Notes: a model not told the origin generated them from the letters alone. Positions 33,168-41,567 are shown, numbered from the stretch's first letter. The stretch is 64,000 bases of DNA from an uncultured Oscillospiraceae bacterium (GCA_934232845.1 CAKQGD010000001.1:18727-82726), one strand, 5' to 3'. Program-made: numbers and translations.

Positions 33168-34148
33168 ATGAGCGTGCGTGACGACGTACTGCTGTTTCTC
33201 GAAAAGAACAAAGGACAAAGCGTCTCCGGTGAGGAGCTGGCCAAGACCCTCTATGTGAGCCGCAACGCTGTATGGAAGGCGGTCAAGGCACTGCAGGCCG
33301 ATGGCTACCCGATCACGGCGGTGACAAACAGAGGCTACTGCCTCGCGCGGGAAAGCGAGATTTTTTCCGCACAGAGCGTCCTGCGGGAGCTGGGCGCCGC
33401 GGGAGAGGATTTCCATATCGAGACGGCCGACAGTCTCACCTCGACCAATACGGTGCTCAAGGAGCGCGCCGCAAAGGGCGCGCCGGAGGGGACGGTTCTC
33501 ATCGCCGCGCGCCAGACCGCCGGAAAAGGGCGGCAGGGGCGGCAGTTTTCCTCTCCGGAGGGAACGGGTCTTTATATGAGCATTCTGCTGCGTCCGACGA
33601 TGCAGGCGCAGGAGGCGCTTTTTCTGACGACGGCCGCCGCGGTCGCGGTATCCGCTTCGGTGGAAGAAGTCAGCGGCAGAAAAACCGGCATCAAGTGGGT
33701 CAACGACGTGTGGATCGACGGGCTGAAGATCTGCGGCATCCTGACGGAGGCGTCCTTCGACCTCGAGGGCGGCGGATTGGAATACGCCGTCGTCGGGATC
33801 GGGGTCAACCTGACGGAACCGAAGGGCGGCTTCCCCGAGGAGCTGCGCGGCGTCGCGGGTGCGGTCTTTTCCCTCGGCGAGGATACCATTGGCGCAAAGA
33901 GCCGCCTTGCGGCGGGGATTCTGCGGCGCTTTTGGGAATATTACCGCGCGCTGCCGCAGCGTGTTTTTTGGGAGGAATACTGCCGCCGGTCGGTTGTTGT
34001 CGGGCGGGAGATTACGATTCTCGGCACGGATCCTCAGCCTGCCCGGGCAATCGGGATCGATGAGGAATGCCGTCTGCGGGTGCGCCTGCCGGATGGCAGC
34101 GAAAGGCTGCTCTCTTCCGGAGAGGTGAGCGTCCGTCCCAAGCTTTGA
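33168..34148 (+). CDS. birA: Biotin operon repressor / biotin-protein ligase BirA
   Basis: The 326-residue protein attaches biotin to carboxylase and decarboxylase carriers. It is a class II ligase: an N-terminal winged helix (about residues 15-62, VSGEELAKTLYVSRNAVWKAVKAL) precedes the catalytic domain. That domain has ARQTAGKGRQGRQFSSPEG, KWVNDVWIDGLKICGILTE and VVGIGVNL, and ends in a small SH3-like domain. The helix-turn-helix means it can also repress biotin genes, and a likely operator overlaps its own promoter. The ATG at 33168 is chosen because AAAGGCGG lies 8 nt upstream. Confidence 0.96.
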   Translation: MSVRDDVLLFLEKNKGQSVSGEELAKTLYVSRNAVWKAVKALQADGYPITAVTNRGYCLARESEIFSAQSVLRELGAAGEDFHIETADSLTSTNTVLKERAAKGAPEGTVLIAARQTAGKGRQGRQFSSPEGTGLYMSILLRPTMQAQEALFLTTAAAVAVSASVEEVSGRKTGIKWVNDVWIDGLKICGILTEASFDLEGGGLEYAVVGIGVNLTEPKGGFPEELRGVAGAVFSLGEDTIGAKSRLAAGILRRFWEYYRALPQRVFWEEYCRRSVVVGREITILGTDPQPARAIGIDEECRLRVRLPDGSERLLSSGEVSVRPKL

Positions 34149-34211
34149 AACGGACACGGTTTCTCGTGTCAAAGGCTCTGCACGGTTGAAGCGCACTTTT
34201 AGTTTCGCCGC

Positions 34212-34238
34212 GCGGACAGGCTTGCTGTCTGCTTTTTT
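34212..34238 (+). terminator. Weak terminator between birA and bioY
   Basis: GCGGACAG pairs with CTGTCTGC around GCTTG, with one mismatch, followed by six T. It may allow partial read-through to bioY. Confidence 0.55.
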
Positions 34239-34302
34239 CGGATTAAAACGGATGATTTTGCGCGAAAAAGAAACCGCGTGATTACAGAAAGGAAGCTATC
34301 TC

Positions 34303-34830
34303 ATGCAGAATACAAGAACGCTTGTGCGCATTGCGCTGTTTGCCGCGCTGATTGCGGTGTTGTCTCAGATTTCGATTCCCATGCCGTCCGGCGTGCCCAT
34401 TACGCTGCAGACCTTTGCGGTCGCGCTGGCGGGCTATGCGCTCGGCGCGAAGCGCGGCGCGGCGTGCGTCGGGGTGTATATCGCGCTCGGCGCAGTCGGC
34501 GCACCGGTGTTTGCGGGATTTACGGGCGGTTTCGCCAAGCTGTTCGGCGTGACGGGCGGCTTTCTCTGGGGCTTTGTTCTGATGGCCGCGCTCTGCGGCT
34601 TGGGCACGCTCTGTAAAAAACCCGCGGCGGCTGTGGGCATCGGGGTGCTCGGGCTGCTGGCGTGTCATCTGTGCGGCGTGCTGCAGTTTATGCTCGTGGC
34701 GCAGGTTGACTTTGCCAAGGCGGCGCTGACCGTTTCCGTGCCGTATCTGGCGAAGGACTTTCTCTCCGTTGCGGTCGGCTGGATGGCTGCCTGCGCTGTG
34801 ACCCGTGCGCTTTCCCGCGCGGCGGTGTAA
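34303..34830 (+). CDS. bioY: Biotin transporter BioY
   Basis: The 175-residue protein is the biotin-binding S component of an ECF transporter and has six membrane segments. SIPMPSGVPITLQTFAVALAGYALGAKRGAACVGVYIALGAVGAPVFAGFTGG is the BioY signature region near residues 24-77. The last helix is followed by VPYLAKDFLSV. The ATG at 34303 has GAAAGGAAG 8 nt upstream. Together with birA it suggests that this organism takes up biotin, which the carboxyltransferase system at 44993 would need. Confidence 0.95.
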   Translation: MQNTRTLVRIALFAALIAVLSQISIPMPSGVPITLQTFAVALAGYALGAKRGAACVGVYIALGAVGAPVFAGFTGGFAKLFGVTGGFLWGFVLMAALCGLGTLCKKPAAAVGIGVLGLLACHLCGVLQFMLVAQVDFAKAALTVSVPYLAKDFLSVAVGWMAACAVTRALSRAAV

Positions 34831-34844
34831 TCAAAAAAAAACAG

Positions 34845-34879
34845 ATCGGCGGCAGGCGCTTTTACCTGCCGCCGATTTT
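34845..34879 (+). terminator. Intrinsic terminator after bioY
   Basis: ATCGGCGGCAGG pairs perfectly with CCTGCCGCCGAT, followed by TTT. Confidence 0.85.
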
Positions 34880-34905
34880 GATATACTGCAAATAGAATAT
34901 GGAAC

Positions 34906-34935
34906 TTGCTATCATTTCTTTTTATGTGCTATGCT
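34906..34935 (+). promoter_or_regulatory. Possible promoter of the DUF1835 gene
   Basis: TTGCTA at 34906-34911 and TATGCT at 34930-34935 are 18 nt apart. The leader to the ATG is about 53 nt. Confidence 0.5.
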
Positions 34936-34994
34936 GGGGTTTAAAGAGAAAAGCAAAAAGTCACTAAAATAATGCGGACGAGGTGGCACAGCAT

Positions 34995-35936
34995 ATGCTG
35001 GAAGTGTGTTTCGGCGATTCCGTAAAAGGGGCATTAATCGTTGCGCAGAAATGCGGCAGCGAGATAGGCGGAGCGATCAGCGTGATTACCGGCCCCAAAG
35101 GGCTTTCTTCTTATTTCGCAAAGAGAAAAGCGTTAAAGGAATATAAAAAAAGAAAACTGCAATTGCAAAAGAAGGCGGTTATGCTCGGCGGCAAAAGAGA
35201 AGACGTTGTCGGTATTTCGTTTGGACTGTCGGAGGGGGATATCAAAGCGCCGATTACCTTGGAGGGATGTCCGCGAAAAGAGTATGTATGCTCCATGGCT
35301 GCTTTTGACAGGCATCAAGAGCATCCGAATGCAGAGCAGGCCGTTCGTTCTTTTTGGGGCAGCTGCATCGAAGATTTGGAGAAGCTGAAAGCAGCCTCGG
35401 GCAAGGTGCGAATTTGGCTGGACAGAACGCCTGACGCGCAGTGCGGCTTGTTGTTTGTTGCAGATTTATTAAAAGACAGCGAAACCGAGATCAGTGTTGT
35501 CGGACTGCCCGAAACAGTGCAGCGGGAGGATGGCTGCATCATCGAGTACCGTGGCTGGGGAGATGTAGAACCCGAGCTGTTTGGGACTTTTCTGAACAGA
35601 GAAAAAAATCTTACTAAAGCCGAAGTCAGCAAATTGGCACAGCAATGGAAAAAGAGAAAGGAAGAGAATGCGCCTTTGCGCGTCTTTGAAAATGGTGCGG
35701 TCATCAGCACAGATGAAAGCTATTACGACGACCGCATCAGATGCGAATTTCCAACAGAAGCTTGCAGGACTGCAAACCTGATAGGAAATGCGTTGGTGAA
35801 ACAAAAGATACCGACGGGAGATGTTTTTATCGCGAAAAGAATCCAATATTTTATAAAGAGCGGAGAACTTATGGTGACAGACGACACCCAAGATGGCTTT
35901 TATGGAACAATTGTAAGCCGTGCGAAAAAAAGATAG
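34995..35936 (+). CDS. DUF1835/DUF3658 domain protein
   Basis: The 313-residue protein has an N-terminal DUF1835 domain (LEVCFGDSVKGALIVAQKCG at the start, then IWLDRTPDAQCGLLFVADLL near residues 137-156). It ends in a DUF3658-like domain with helical segments. The function is unknown. Members are found scattered in Firmicutes, often alone. Its codon use is more AT-rich than that of the flanking bioY, which may point to later acquisition. The ATG at 34995 is preferred over GTG 34983 because GAGGTGG lies about 8 nt upstream and the family starts with this motif. Confidence 0.75.
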   Translation: MLEVCFGDSVKGALIVAQKCGSEIGGAISVITGPKGLSSYFAKRKALKEYKKRKLQLQKKAVMLGGKREDVVGISFGLSEGDIKAPITLEGCPRKEYVCSMAAFDRHQEHPNAEQAVRSFWGSCIEDLEKLKAASGKVRIWLDRTPDAQCGLLFVADLLKDSETEISVVGLPETVQREDGCIIEYRGWGDVEPELFGTFLNREKNLTKAEVSKLAQQWKKRKEENAPLRVFENGAVISTDESYYDDRIRCEFPTEACRTANLIGNALVKQKIPTGDVFIAKRIQYFIKSGELMVTDDTQDGFYGTIVSRAKKR

Positions 35937-36020
35937 GCCCAAAATAGCCCGAACTTTGCTGTATGAGCCGAACCGGTGCCAGATTAGATTTTAAAATACA
36001 CCTTTTACATGCTGCATAAT

Positions 36021-36065
36021 AAAAACCTCCCGTCCGATTTTTTGTATCGGACGGGAGGTTTTTTT
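36021..36065. terminator. Bidirectional terminator
   Basis: AACCTCCCGTCCGAT pairs with ATCGGACGGGAGGTT around 7 nt, with T runs on both strands. On the minus strand it lies just after the remnant ending at 36100, which supports that remnant as a former gene end. Confidence 0.9.
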
Positions 36066-36099
36066 GTCCCGTTTATACGCCGGGGCGTTTTATGCGGTC

Positions 36100-36292
36100 T
36101 TATTCGCAGACAGAGCCGACGAATGCGCAGAAGTCTTCGATGATCTTGGGCAGATCAACGGATTCGTCATCCGGTGCAGGGCCGTAGAAGAAAAGTGTAT
36201 TCAGCCTGCGGGCGCAAGGCTCTTCGGGGCGGGCACTTTTGTTCTGCACGGCGGTATCGTTACACTTTGATTTTTTCGCTGCAAAGACACAT
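36100..36292 (-). pseudogene. C-terminal remnant of an unrecognised gene
   Basis: An open frame of about 62 codons has no ATG and no ribosome site. It ends with LFFYGPAPDDESVDLPKI followed by EDFCAFVGSVCE and a stop, then a terminator 35 nt on. The protein character and the terminator suggest the tail of a gene whose 5-prime part is lost. I do not recognise it. It lies directly downstream, on the same strand, of the LysR remnant. Confidence 0.4.
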
Positions 36293-36380
36293 TATCTGCC
36301 TTTCTATTTGAAATCGGCGGAGGGGCATCATTTCGGCAGAGCTTTCAGATACAAAAGACGCAGGTGCGGCATGCTTGACA

Positions 36381-36737
36381 TCAAAGCGCGAATTCCAAAT
36401 GGGATTCACTGCTCAGCACAAAGCGCCTAAAGAGAAGAAGTTCGGGACGAAGAGCCGCGTTTTTTCTTTGAAGAAGGTAGACGATGCGGCGGCTTTCAAA
36501 GCCTTTGACATGGACGATGCGGATGCGCGTCATATCCTCGTCGGGACGGTAGGCCGTTCGGGGGACAAAGCCGCAGAACGAACCGTATTTTATGGCTTCT
36601 CGTACGGCGGAGGTGCCGTATACGGTCAAAGAGAGATTCAAATCGGATGGAGACAGGCCGTTTTTCTGCAAGGCGTGGGCCAGATGAATCATCGTGGCGC
36701 AGGTCGGCTCGCGAAGCACAAGGGGAAGCGAAGCCAT
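36381..36737 (-). pseudogene. LysR-type regulator, truncated: substrate-binding C-terminal half only
   Basis: The frame encodes the second half of a LysR effector-binding domain. SLPLVLREPTCATMIHLAHAL, then LSPSDLNLSLTVYGTSAVRE, and a long tail to FRRFVLSSE fit residues from about 140 to the end of a normal 300-residue LysR protein. The helix-turn-helix half is missing. The cut lies exactly where the tctA start codon begins on the other strand (36736). LysR genes are usually divergent from the genes they control, so a deletion or replacement of the regulator's 5-prime half is the simple reading. Confidence 0.75.
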
Positions 36738-38295
36738 GCTGGAGAATATTTTACTTGGAATTCAAAATGTCTTTACGCTGCACTCTCTGCTCTTTATTTT
36801 GCTGGGCGTTGCGTGGGGCACCATCGGGGGCATGATTCCCGGAATCAACTCGACGATTGCCATGGCGCTGATGCTTCCCTTTACGTATACGATGGACCAC
36901 ATGAGCGCTATCATGATGCTCTGCGGCGTCTACTGCGGCGGCGAATACGGCGGCTCGATCCCCGCGTGCCTGATCGGCACGCCCGGCACAAACGCGGCGG
37001 CCTGCACGGTTTTAGACGGCTATCCCCTGACGAAAAAGGGCAAACCCGGTCTGGCGCTGTATACGTCGCTGATATCTTCCTGCTTCGGCGGAGTATTCAG
37101 TGCGGTATTTCTTGCGGTGCTGGTCATGCCGCTGGCGTCCGTTGCGCTTGCATTCGGCCCTGCGGAGTACTTTGGCCTTGCGTTTCTCGGCTTGTCGATG
37201 GTCTGCTCGTTTGGTGAGAAGAACGTCTTTAAGGGTGTTCTCGCCGGCAGCATCGGCGTTCTGCTCTCCACCGTCGGCTTGGATCCCTTTAACGGCGCCA
37301 AGCGCTTTACCTTTGGAATCAAGGATCTCAACAGCGGCATCGAGGTCGTCACCCTGATGATGGGCCTGTATGCGGTTACAGAGATGTTCCAGCAGGCGGA
37401 AGCCTGCCGCCGGGGCGAGGGACTTTCGATTGCCGGCATGAAGCCGGACCTGAGCTTTCCCAAATGGGCGGAGATCAAGCCTCTGATTCCGTGGGCAGTT
37501 TTCTCCGCGGCGCTTGGCCTTGTTGTCGGCGTTATGCCGGGCGCGGGCGCTACGGCGGCTTCTTTCCTCGCATACAATCAGGTCAAGAACCTCTCCAAGG
37601 CAGAGGGCTTCGGAGAAGGAAATCCACTTGGCATCTGCGCGCCGGAAAGTGCGAACAACGCCGTGACGGGCGGTGCGATGGTGCCTTTGCTGGCCCTTGG
37701 TATTCCGGGCAGCAACTCGACGGCGATCATGCTGGCGGCGCTTTCGATTCATTCCGTCGCCTGCGGTCCGACGCTGTTCGACACAAATCCAGAGATTCCG
37801 TTCAGTATTTTCATCACGCTGCTGGTTTCGAACATCATGATGTTCTTTATCGCTTTGGCGATTCTCAGGTTTGCGATGAACATCGCGTCTCTGAAAAAGC
37901 CGATTTTGATTTCGGTGGTGATCGCTCTGGTCTTTACGGGTTCTTACGCATACTCGGGGGATATGTTCTCGATGTATGTGACGCTGGCGTTCGGACTGCT
38001 CGGCCTGCTGCTGAGAAGATTCAAGGTGCCGAGCGCAGCGATCGTGCTGGGCTTTGTGCTGGGCGAGATTATGATTGCCGAGGTCGAGCATCCGACCGCC
38101 GGGGTCTACCGCCTGCCGAACAGTCCGTTCAAGCTCAGCGAAACGCCGATTGAGCTGAAGAAGGGCGCACCGGTTCTCGGCGAAAACAACCGGGAAATAT
38201 TTGCTTCCCTTGGCTTGAAGGAAGAAGAAGTCGACGCTATTTTGCAGGAACAGGCCAAAAGACGCACAATGTTCCGGGAATTTGCACTGAAATAA
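36736..38295 (+). CDS. TctA-type tricarboxylate transporter permease fused to the tail of a CaiB-type CoA-transferase
   Basis: Residues 1 to about 447 are a TctA permease of the tripartite tricarboxylate transporter family, with GTIGGMIPGINSTIAMALMLP, GGEYGGSIPACLIGTPGTN and VGVMPGAGATAASFLAYNQ. The usual TctA end is missing. From about residue 450 the chain reads as the last 70 residues of a CaiB/BaiF CoA-transferase. About 40 of these 70 match the tail of the protein at 38691, for example GAPVLGENNREIF against GAPILGQNNREIF. No TctB or TctC gene is nearby. AGGGGAAG lies 8 nt before the ATG, but that DNA belongs to the broken LysR gene. It is probably not a working transporter, or a misassembly. 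Confidence 0.8.
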   Translation: MLENILLGIQNVFTLHSLLFILLGVAWGTIGGMIPGINSTIAMALMLPFTYTMDHMSAIMMLCGVYCGGEYGGSIPACLIGTPGTNAAACTVLDGYPLTKKGKPGLALYTSLISSCFGGVFSAVFLAVLVMPLASVALAFGPAEYFGLAFLGLSMVCSFGEKNVFKGVLAGSIGVLLSTVGLDPFNGAKRFTFGIKDLNSGIEVVTLMMGLYAVTEMFQQAEACRRGEGLSIAGMKPDLSFPKWAEIKPLIPWAVFSAALGLVVGVMPGAGATAASFLAYNQVKNLSKAEGFGEGNPLGICAPESANNAVTGGAMVPLLALGIPGSNSTAIMLAALSIHSVACGPTLFDTNPEIPFSIFITLLVSNIMMFFIALAILRFAMNIASLKKPILISVVIALVFTGSYAYSGDMFSMYVTLAFGLLGLLLRRFKVPSAAIVLGFVLGEIMIAEVEHPTAGVYRLPNSPFKLSETPIELKKGAPVLGENNREIFASLGLKEEEVDAILQEQAKRRTMFREFALK

Positions 38296-38321
38296 AAATA
38301 CCGAACTGGGATACATTTTTG

Positions 38322-38365
38322 AAAAAAGCGAAACCCCGTTCCGGCGTTTCGCTTTTCTTTTTTTT
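38322..38365 (+). terminator. Intrinsic terminator after the tctA fusion gene
   Basis: AAGCGAAAC pairs with GTTTCGCTT around a GC-rich loop, followed by a long T-rich run. Confidence 0.8.
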
Positions 38366-38372
38366 AATGAAA

Positions 38373-38382
38373 TGGAATACCA
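38373..38382 (+). promoter_or_regulatory. Imperfect GntR-type site (TGGAATACCA)
   Basis: This site differs by one base from the TGGTATACCA palindrome found in two promoters of this region. It lies 184 nt upstream of the caiB-type promoter and might help looping or be chance. Confidence 0.4.
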
Positions 38383-38556
38383 AGCTTGACCGATCGAAGA
38401 TTGAGATGTTCTCGAAATAAAACAAAATAATAGATTAAAAGCTATCGTTTTTACAATTAATCCATTATAAAAATGATATTTGAGATCTATAATTGTCAAT
38501 TTCGCCAAGAAAACAAGATCAAAAATAAACAGAAGAGAGAAAAACTCTTTGTGAGG

Positions 38557-38585
38557 TTGAAATTATGGTATACCATTAATATAAT
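38557..38585 (+). promoter_or_regulatory. Promoter with GntR operator ahead of the first CoA-transferase
   Basis: TTGAAA at 38557-38562 and TATAAT at 38580-38585 are 17 nt apart. The palindrome ATGGTATACCAT occupies 38565-38576, inside the spacer. A repressor bound there would exclude RNA polymerase. A GntR/FCD regulator gene lies 2.3 kb downstream. Confidence 0.8.
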
Positions 38586-38652
38586 AAAGCCAGAGGTTTT
38601 GCGAAAACTTGGCAAGAATGAAAGACACCTTTATTCAACGAAAAAGTGAAAA

Positions 38653-38662
38653 TGGTATCCCA
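38653..38662 (+). promoter_or_regulatory. Imperfect GntR-type site (TGGTATCCCA) in the leader
   Basis: One base differs from TGGTATACCA. It lies between the predicted start site and the ATG of the first CoA-transferase, where a bound repressor could act as a roadblock. Confidence 0.45.
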
Positions 38663-38690
38663 ATGAAGCGAAACGCAAGGAGTGATACGA

Positions 38691-39899
38691 ATGGGAATTC
38701 TCAATGGCTATCGCGTGATTGACTTTACATCATTTCTATCCGGTCCGCTGACAACCTGTATGCTTTCCGATATGGGAGCGGAGGTAATCCGCATCGAACG
38801 CCCTGACAAGAAGATTGCCAGCGGCCCATATCTGGGCGGCGAACGCGCGTATGACCTGAGCATCATGCGCGGAAAGAAAAGCGTCACGCTGGATGCGAAG
38901 GACCCGCAGCAGCACGAACTTTTGGTTGAATTGATTAAGACGGCGGATGTCATTGTCGAAAATTTCCGTCCCGGCGTCACCAAGCGCATGGGAATCGCCT
39001 ATGAAGATGTGGTTCAATACAAGCCCGATATTATTTACACGTCGATCTCCGGCTTTGGGCAGACCGGCCCGTATGCCAAGCGCGGCGCGCTCGATATCGT
39101 CATTCAGGCGATGAGCGGCTTTATGAGCATCACCGGCGAAAAGGACGGCCGTCCGCTGCGCGCAGGCGCTTCTGTCGCGGATATGTTCGCAGGACTTCAT
39201 GCGGTGATCGGCACGGTGGCGATGCTTCTCCATCGCGAAAAGACCGGAGAGGGCCAGCATCTGGATGTTTCCATGCTCGATGCGATGTTCGGCGTCAGCT
39301 GTGAAAACGCCGTGACCCGTTATCTGAACTTCGGCCAGATTGCCGGACGTCTCGGCAATGAGCATCCGATGAACACCTGCTTCGGCGATTTCCCGACGAA
39401 GGACGGCACCATTATTCTGGCCGCGAACCGGGACAACACCTATGCGGAGCTATGCCGTGTACTGGGAATTGAAGAGCTGATTGACGATCCGCGCTTTTCC
39501 ACCTGCAACGCGCGTCTGGAGCGCCGCGATGAGATTCACGGTCTGATTCGCGCCAAGACCGCCGAGTGGGAGACCAAGCCCCTTGCGGACGCGCTGCTTA
39601 AGGTGGGCGTTCCCTGCGGCATGATCAACAATATCAAGCAGGCCTGTGAGGATGAGTGTATTCAGGCGCGCAATATGATCATCGAGGTCGACCACAAGAC
39701 CGCCGGAACCTACAAGGTGCCCAACAGCGCGCTTCACTTCAGCAAAACTCCGCCCGAGATCAAGCACGGCGCCCCGATTCTCGGTCAGAACAACCGCGAG
39801 ATTTTCTCCGAGCTCGGCATGAGCGGGGAGGAGATCGATGAACTTCTCAAAAAGCAGTCCAAGGTGCGCACGATGTTCAAGGAGAATGCGCTCGACTGA
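38691..39899 (+). CDS. CaiB/BaiF-type class III CoA-transferase
   Basis: The 402-residue enzyme moves CoA between acyl-CoA and a free acid. The start VIDFTSFLSGPLTTCMLSDMGAEVIRIE and GKKSVTLDAKDP are typical. The catalytic Asp lies in GASVADMFAGLHAVIG at residue 164. TSISGFGQTGPYAKRGALDIVIQAMSG is also conserved. Substrates cannot be read from the sequence. The ATG at 38691 has AAGGAG 7-8 nt upstream. It is controlled by the promoter with the GntR site and is followed by an MBL-fold gene at 24 nt. Confidence 0.93.
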   Translation: MGILNGYRVIDFTSFLSGPLTTCMLSDMGAEVIRIERPDKKIASGPYLGGERAYDLSIMRGKKSVTLDAKDPQQHELLVELIKTADVIVENFRPGVTKRMGIAYEDVVQYKPDIIYTSISGFGQTGPYAKRGALDIVIQAMSGFMSITGEKDGRPLRAGASVADMFAGLHAVIGTVAMLLHREKTGEGQHLDVSMLDAMFGVSCENAVTRYLNFGQIAGRLGNEHPMNTCFGDFPTKDGTIILAANRDNTYAELCRVLGIEELIDDPRFSTCNARLERRDEIHGLIRAKTAEWETKPLADALLKVGVPCGMINNIKQACEDECIQARNMIIEVDHKTAGTYKVPNSALHFSKTPPEIKHGAPILGQNNREIFSELGMSGEEIDELLKKQSKVRTMFKENALD

Positions 39900-39923
39900 G
39901 CCTTTTTAAAGACAGGAGGAACC

Positions 39924-40643
39924 ATGCAACTTACAATTCTTGGAAACTATGGCCCCTATCCGGGGCCTGACGGCGCCGTAACAGGCTTTTTGGTATCGAG
40001 CGATACGACGAATATTGTGCTCGATCTCGGAAACGGCAGCCTTGTCAATTATGCACGCCACCGACGCTGGGATCAGCTGGATGCGGTAATTCTTTCGCAC
40101 CTGCACGAGGACCATATCGGAGATGTCAGCGTGCTGCAGTATGTCCGACAATATGAACCGAACTGTCCCGCCGCACTGTATCTGCCTGCGACGCCGGCAG
40201 ATACCAGCGAACGAATCAGGGGCATCCGTTCGCTGAATACGCAGCTCTTCGAAGGAAAAACGGGACTGAAAATCGGCGATATGGAACTCTCTTTTCTCCC
40301 GGTGGTGCACCCCGTGGAAACGTACGCGGTGCGTGTGCGCTGCAAAGGGAAATGCATGGTCTACACCTCTGATACGGCGTATACCGAAAAATTGATTCCG
40401 TTTGCGAAGGGGGCGGATCTGCTCCTCTGCGAGGCGGGAGTTCTCGACGAGCAGACAGAGCGAAAGCATATTCATATGTCCGTGACAGAGGGCTGTGAAA
40501 TTGCCCGACGCGCCAATGTAGGGCACACCGTATTCTGCCATCTGCTGGCGTCGAATTCCTTTTCGGCTTATCAGGCGGAAATCAACCGCTGCCGTGATGT
40601 AAGATCTGAGCTGGCCCGCTGCAATGTGACATACACATTCTGA
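39924..40643 (+). CDS. MBL-fold metallo-hydrolase
   Basis: The 239-residue protein has the metallo-beta-lactamase fold. HLHEDHIGD at residues 59-67 is the main metal-binding motif, and VVHPVETYAVRV, SDTAY and FCHLLASNS supply later ligands. It resembles the ribonuclease Z/YhfI-like group of small hydrolases. In this place it may hydrolyse a thioester, lactone or ring product of the pathway, but that is inferred only from the neighbours. The ATG at 39924 has AGGAGG upstream. It is cotranscribed with the CoA-transferase. Confidence 0.85.
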   Translation: MQLTILGNYGPYPGPDGAVTGFLVSSDTTNIVLDLGNGSLVNYARHRRWDQLDAVILSHLHEDHIGDVSVLQYVRQYEPNCPAALYLPATPADTSERIRGIRSLNTQLFEGKTGLKIGDMELSFLPVVHPVETYAVRVRCKGKCMVYTSDTAYTEKLIPFAKGADLLLCEAGVLDEQTERKHIHMSVTEGCEIARRANVGHTVFCHLLASNSFSAYQAEINRCRDVRSELARCNVTYTF

Positions 40644-40773
40644 AAGCGAAGAATTTCCCTTTTGAACGGGAATGTTCTGAAACGGCGTTTTTTGAAATTT
40701 ATCTTCGCTGCCCCGCGGAGCCGAAAAAACCGGTATCGAAGGACGCTGTTTTTCCGCCTCTCTATTTTCTTCA

Positions 40774-40813
40774 TTCTTATTCCTCCGCGGCAAGGGCCTC
40801 GGAGGAATAAGAA
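40774..40813 (+). terminator. Hairpin after the MBL-fold gene
   Basis: TTCTTATTCCTCCG pairs perfectly with CGGAGGAATAAGAA around 12 nt. There is no T run after it, so it may act with the next hairpin to separate the convergent units. Confidence 0.6.
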
Positions 40814-40850
40814 AAAGCCATCTCTCCGTAAGAACGGAAAGACGGCTTTT
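40812..40850 (-). terminator. Terminator of the GntR gene
   Basis: AAGCCaTCTcTCCGT pairs with ACGGAaAGAcGGCTT around AAGA, with T runs on both strands. It lies just after the gntR stop. Confidence 0.75.
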
Positions 40851-40871
40851 AAAGCGGTGTTTTGCCGAAAG

Positions 40872-41567
40872 TCAGTTTTCTTCCTTTTCGGCGTTCGCGC
40901 GGGATTCTTTTTCCATAAGAGTCAGCTTGGCTTGAATGTTTTCAAAGGCGTTGCGGATGTGCAGCCGGGCGGTGTTTTCCGCGAGCTCGGAGCTGTGCGA
41001 CAAGATGGACTCGAGAATCATGCGATGCTCTGCCAGCGTGCGCTGCGGGCGCTCTTTCATGCGGAGGGACTCCGCGAACAAAAGACTGATGTTGTCGCGC
41101 AGCTGCTGAAGCTGAAGAATCAGATAGTCGTTATGCGACATCTGCGCGAGCAGGGAATGAAAGCGAATATTGATCGCGGCAAGTTCGTCGATCTGGCCGT
41201 TTTGATAAAAATGATCGGATTGTTCCAGCAGATGCTTCATTTCGTCGGCCTCTTCGGCGGTGTGGAAAAGAGCCGCGCTGCGGGCGGCCAGACCTTCGAG
41301 CATTTCTCGAACGTCATAGAGATGCGAAATCTTTTCACTGGAATAGGCTGCGACGTGGGTGCCCCTGTGCGGAGCCGTCTGCAGAAGCCCCAACTCCTCC
41401 ATGCAGCGGAAGGCCTCGCGGACCGGTGTGCGGCTGACGTTCAGCTTTGCGGCCAGCGCGCGCTCGGTCAGGGACTCTCCTTTCGTAAGTTCGCCGCTGC
41501 GGATCGCGGAGACGATATAATCAACGACGTAATTTCTTTTGACGTCGGCCCCTTCAAAACCGGCCAT
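40872..41567 (-). CDS. GntR-family regulator, FCD subgroup
   Basis: The 231-residue protein has an N-terminal winged helix (about residues 10-75, with LTERALAAKLNVSRTPVREAFRCMEELGLL) and a C-terminal helical FCD domain (about 85-215), which binds small organic acids through a metal. Regulators of this group often bind palindromes of the type TGGTATACCA. Two such palindromes sit in promoters on either side of this gene. It is therefore the likely repressor of both the CoA-transferase unit and the transporter unit, released by the pathway substrate or a CoA product. The start at 41567 has AGGAGG upstream. Confidence 0.93.
   Translation of the reverse strand: MAGFEGADVKRNYVVDYIVSAIRSGELTKGESLTERALAAKLNVSRTPVREAFRCMEELGLLQTAPHRGTHVAAYSSEKISHLYDVREMLEGLAARSAALFHTAEEADEMKHLLEQSDHFYQNGQIDELAAINIRFHSLLAQMSHNDYLILQLQQLRDNISLLFAESLRMKERPQRTLAEHRMILESILSHSSELAENTARLHIRNAFENIQAKLTLMEKESRANAEKEEN

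Noticed and set aside
34149..34302. BirA operator before bioY
   Set aside because: GGTTGA at 34182 resembles half an arm, but no matching inverted arm at the right distance was found.
36064..36270. 68-codon plus-strand frame
   Set aside because: It starts within the terminator region, and the minus strand of the same DNA is more protein-like and ends correctly before the terminator.
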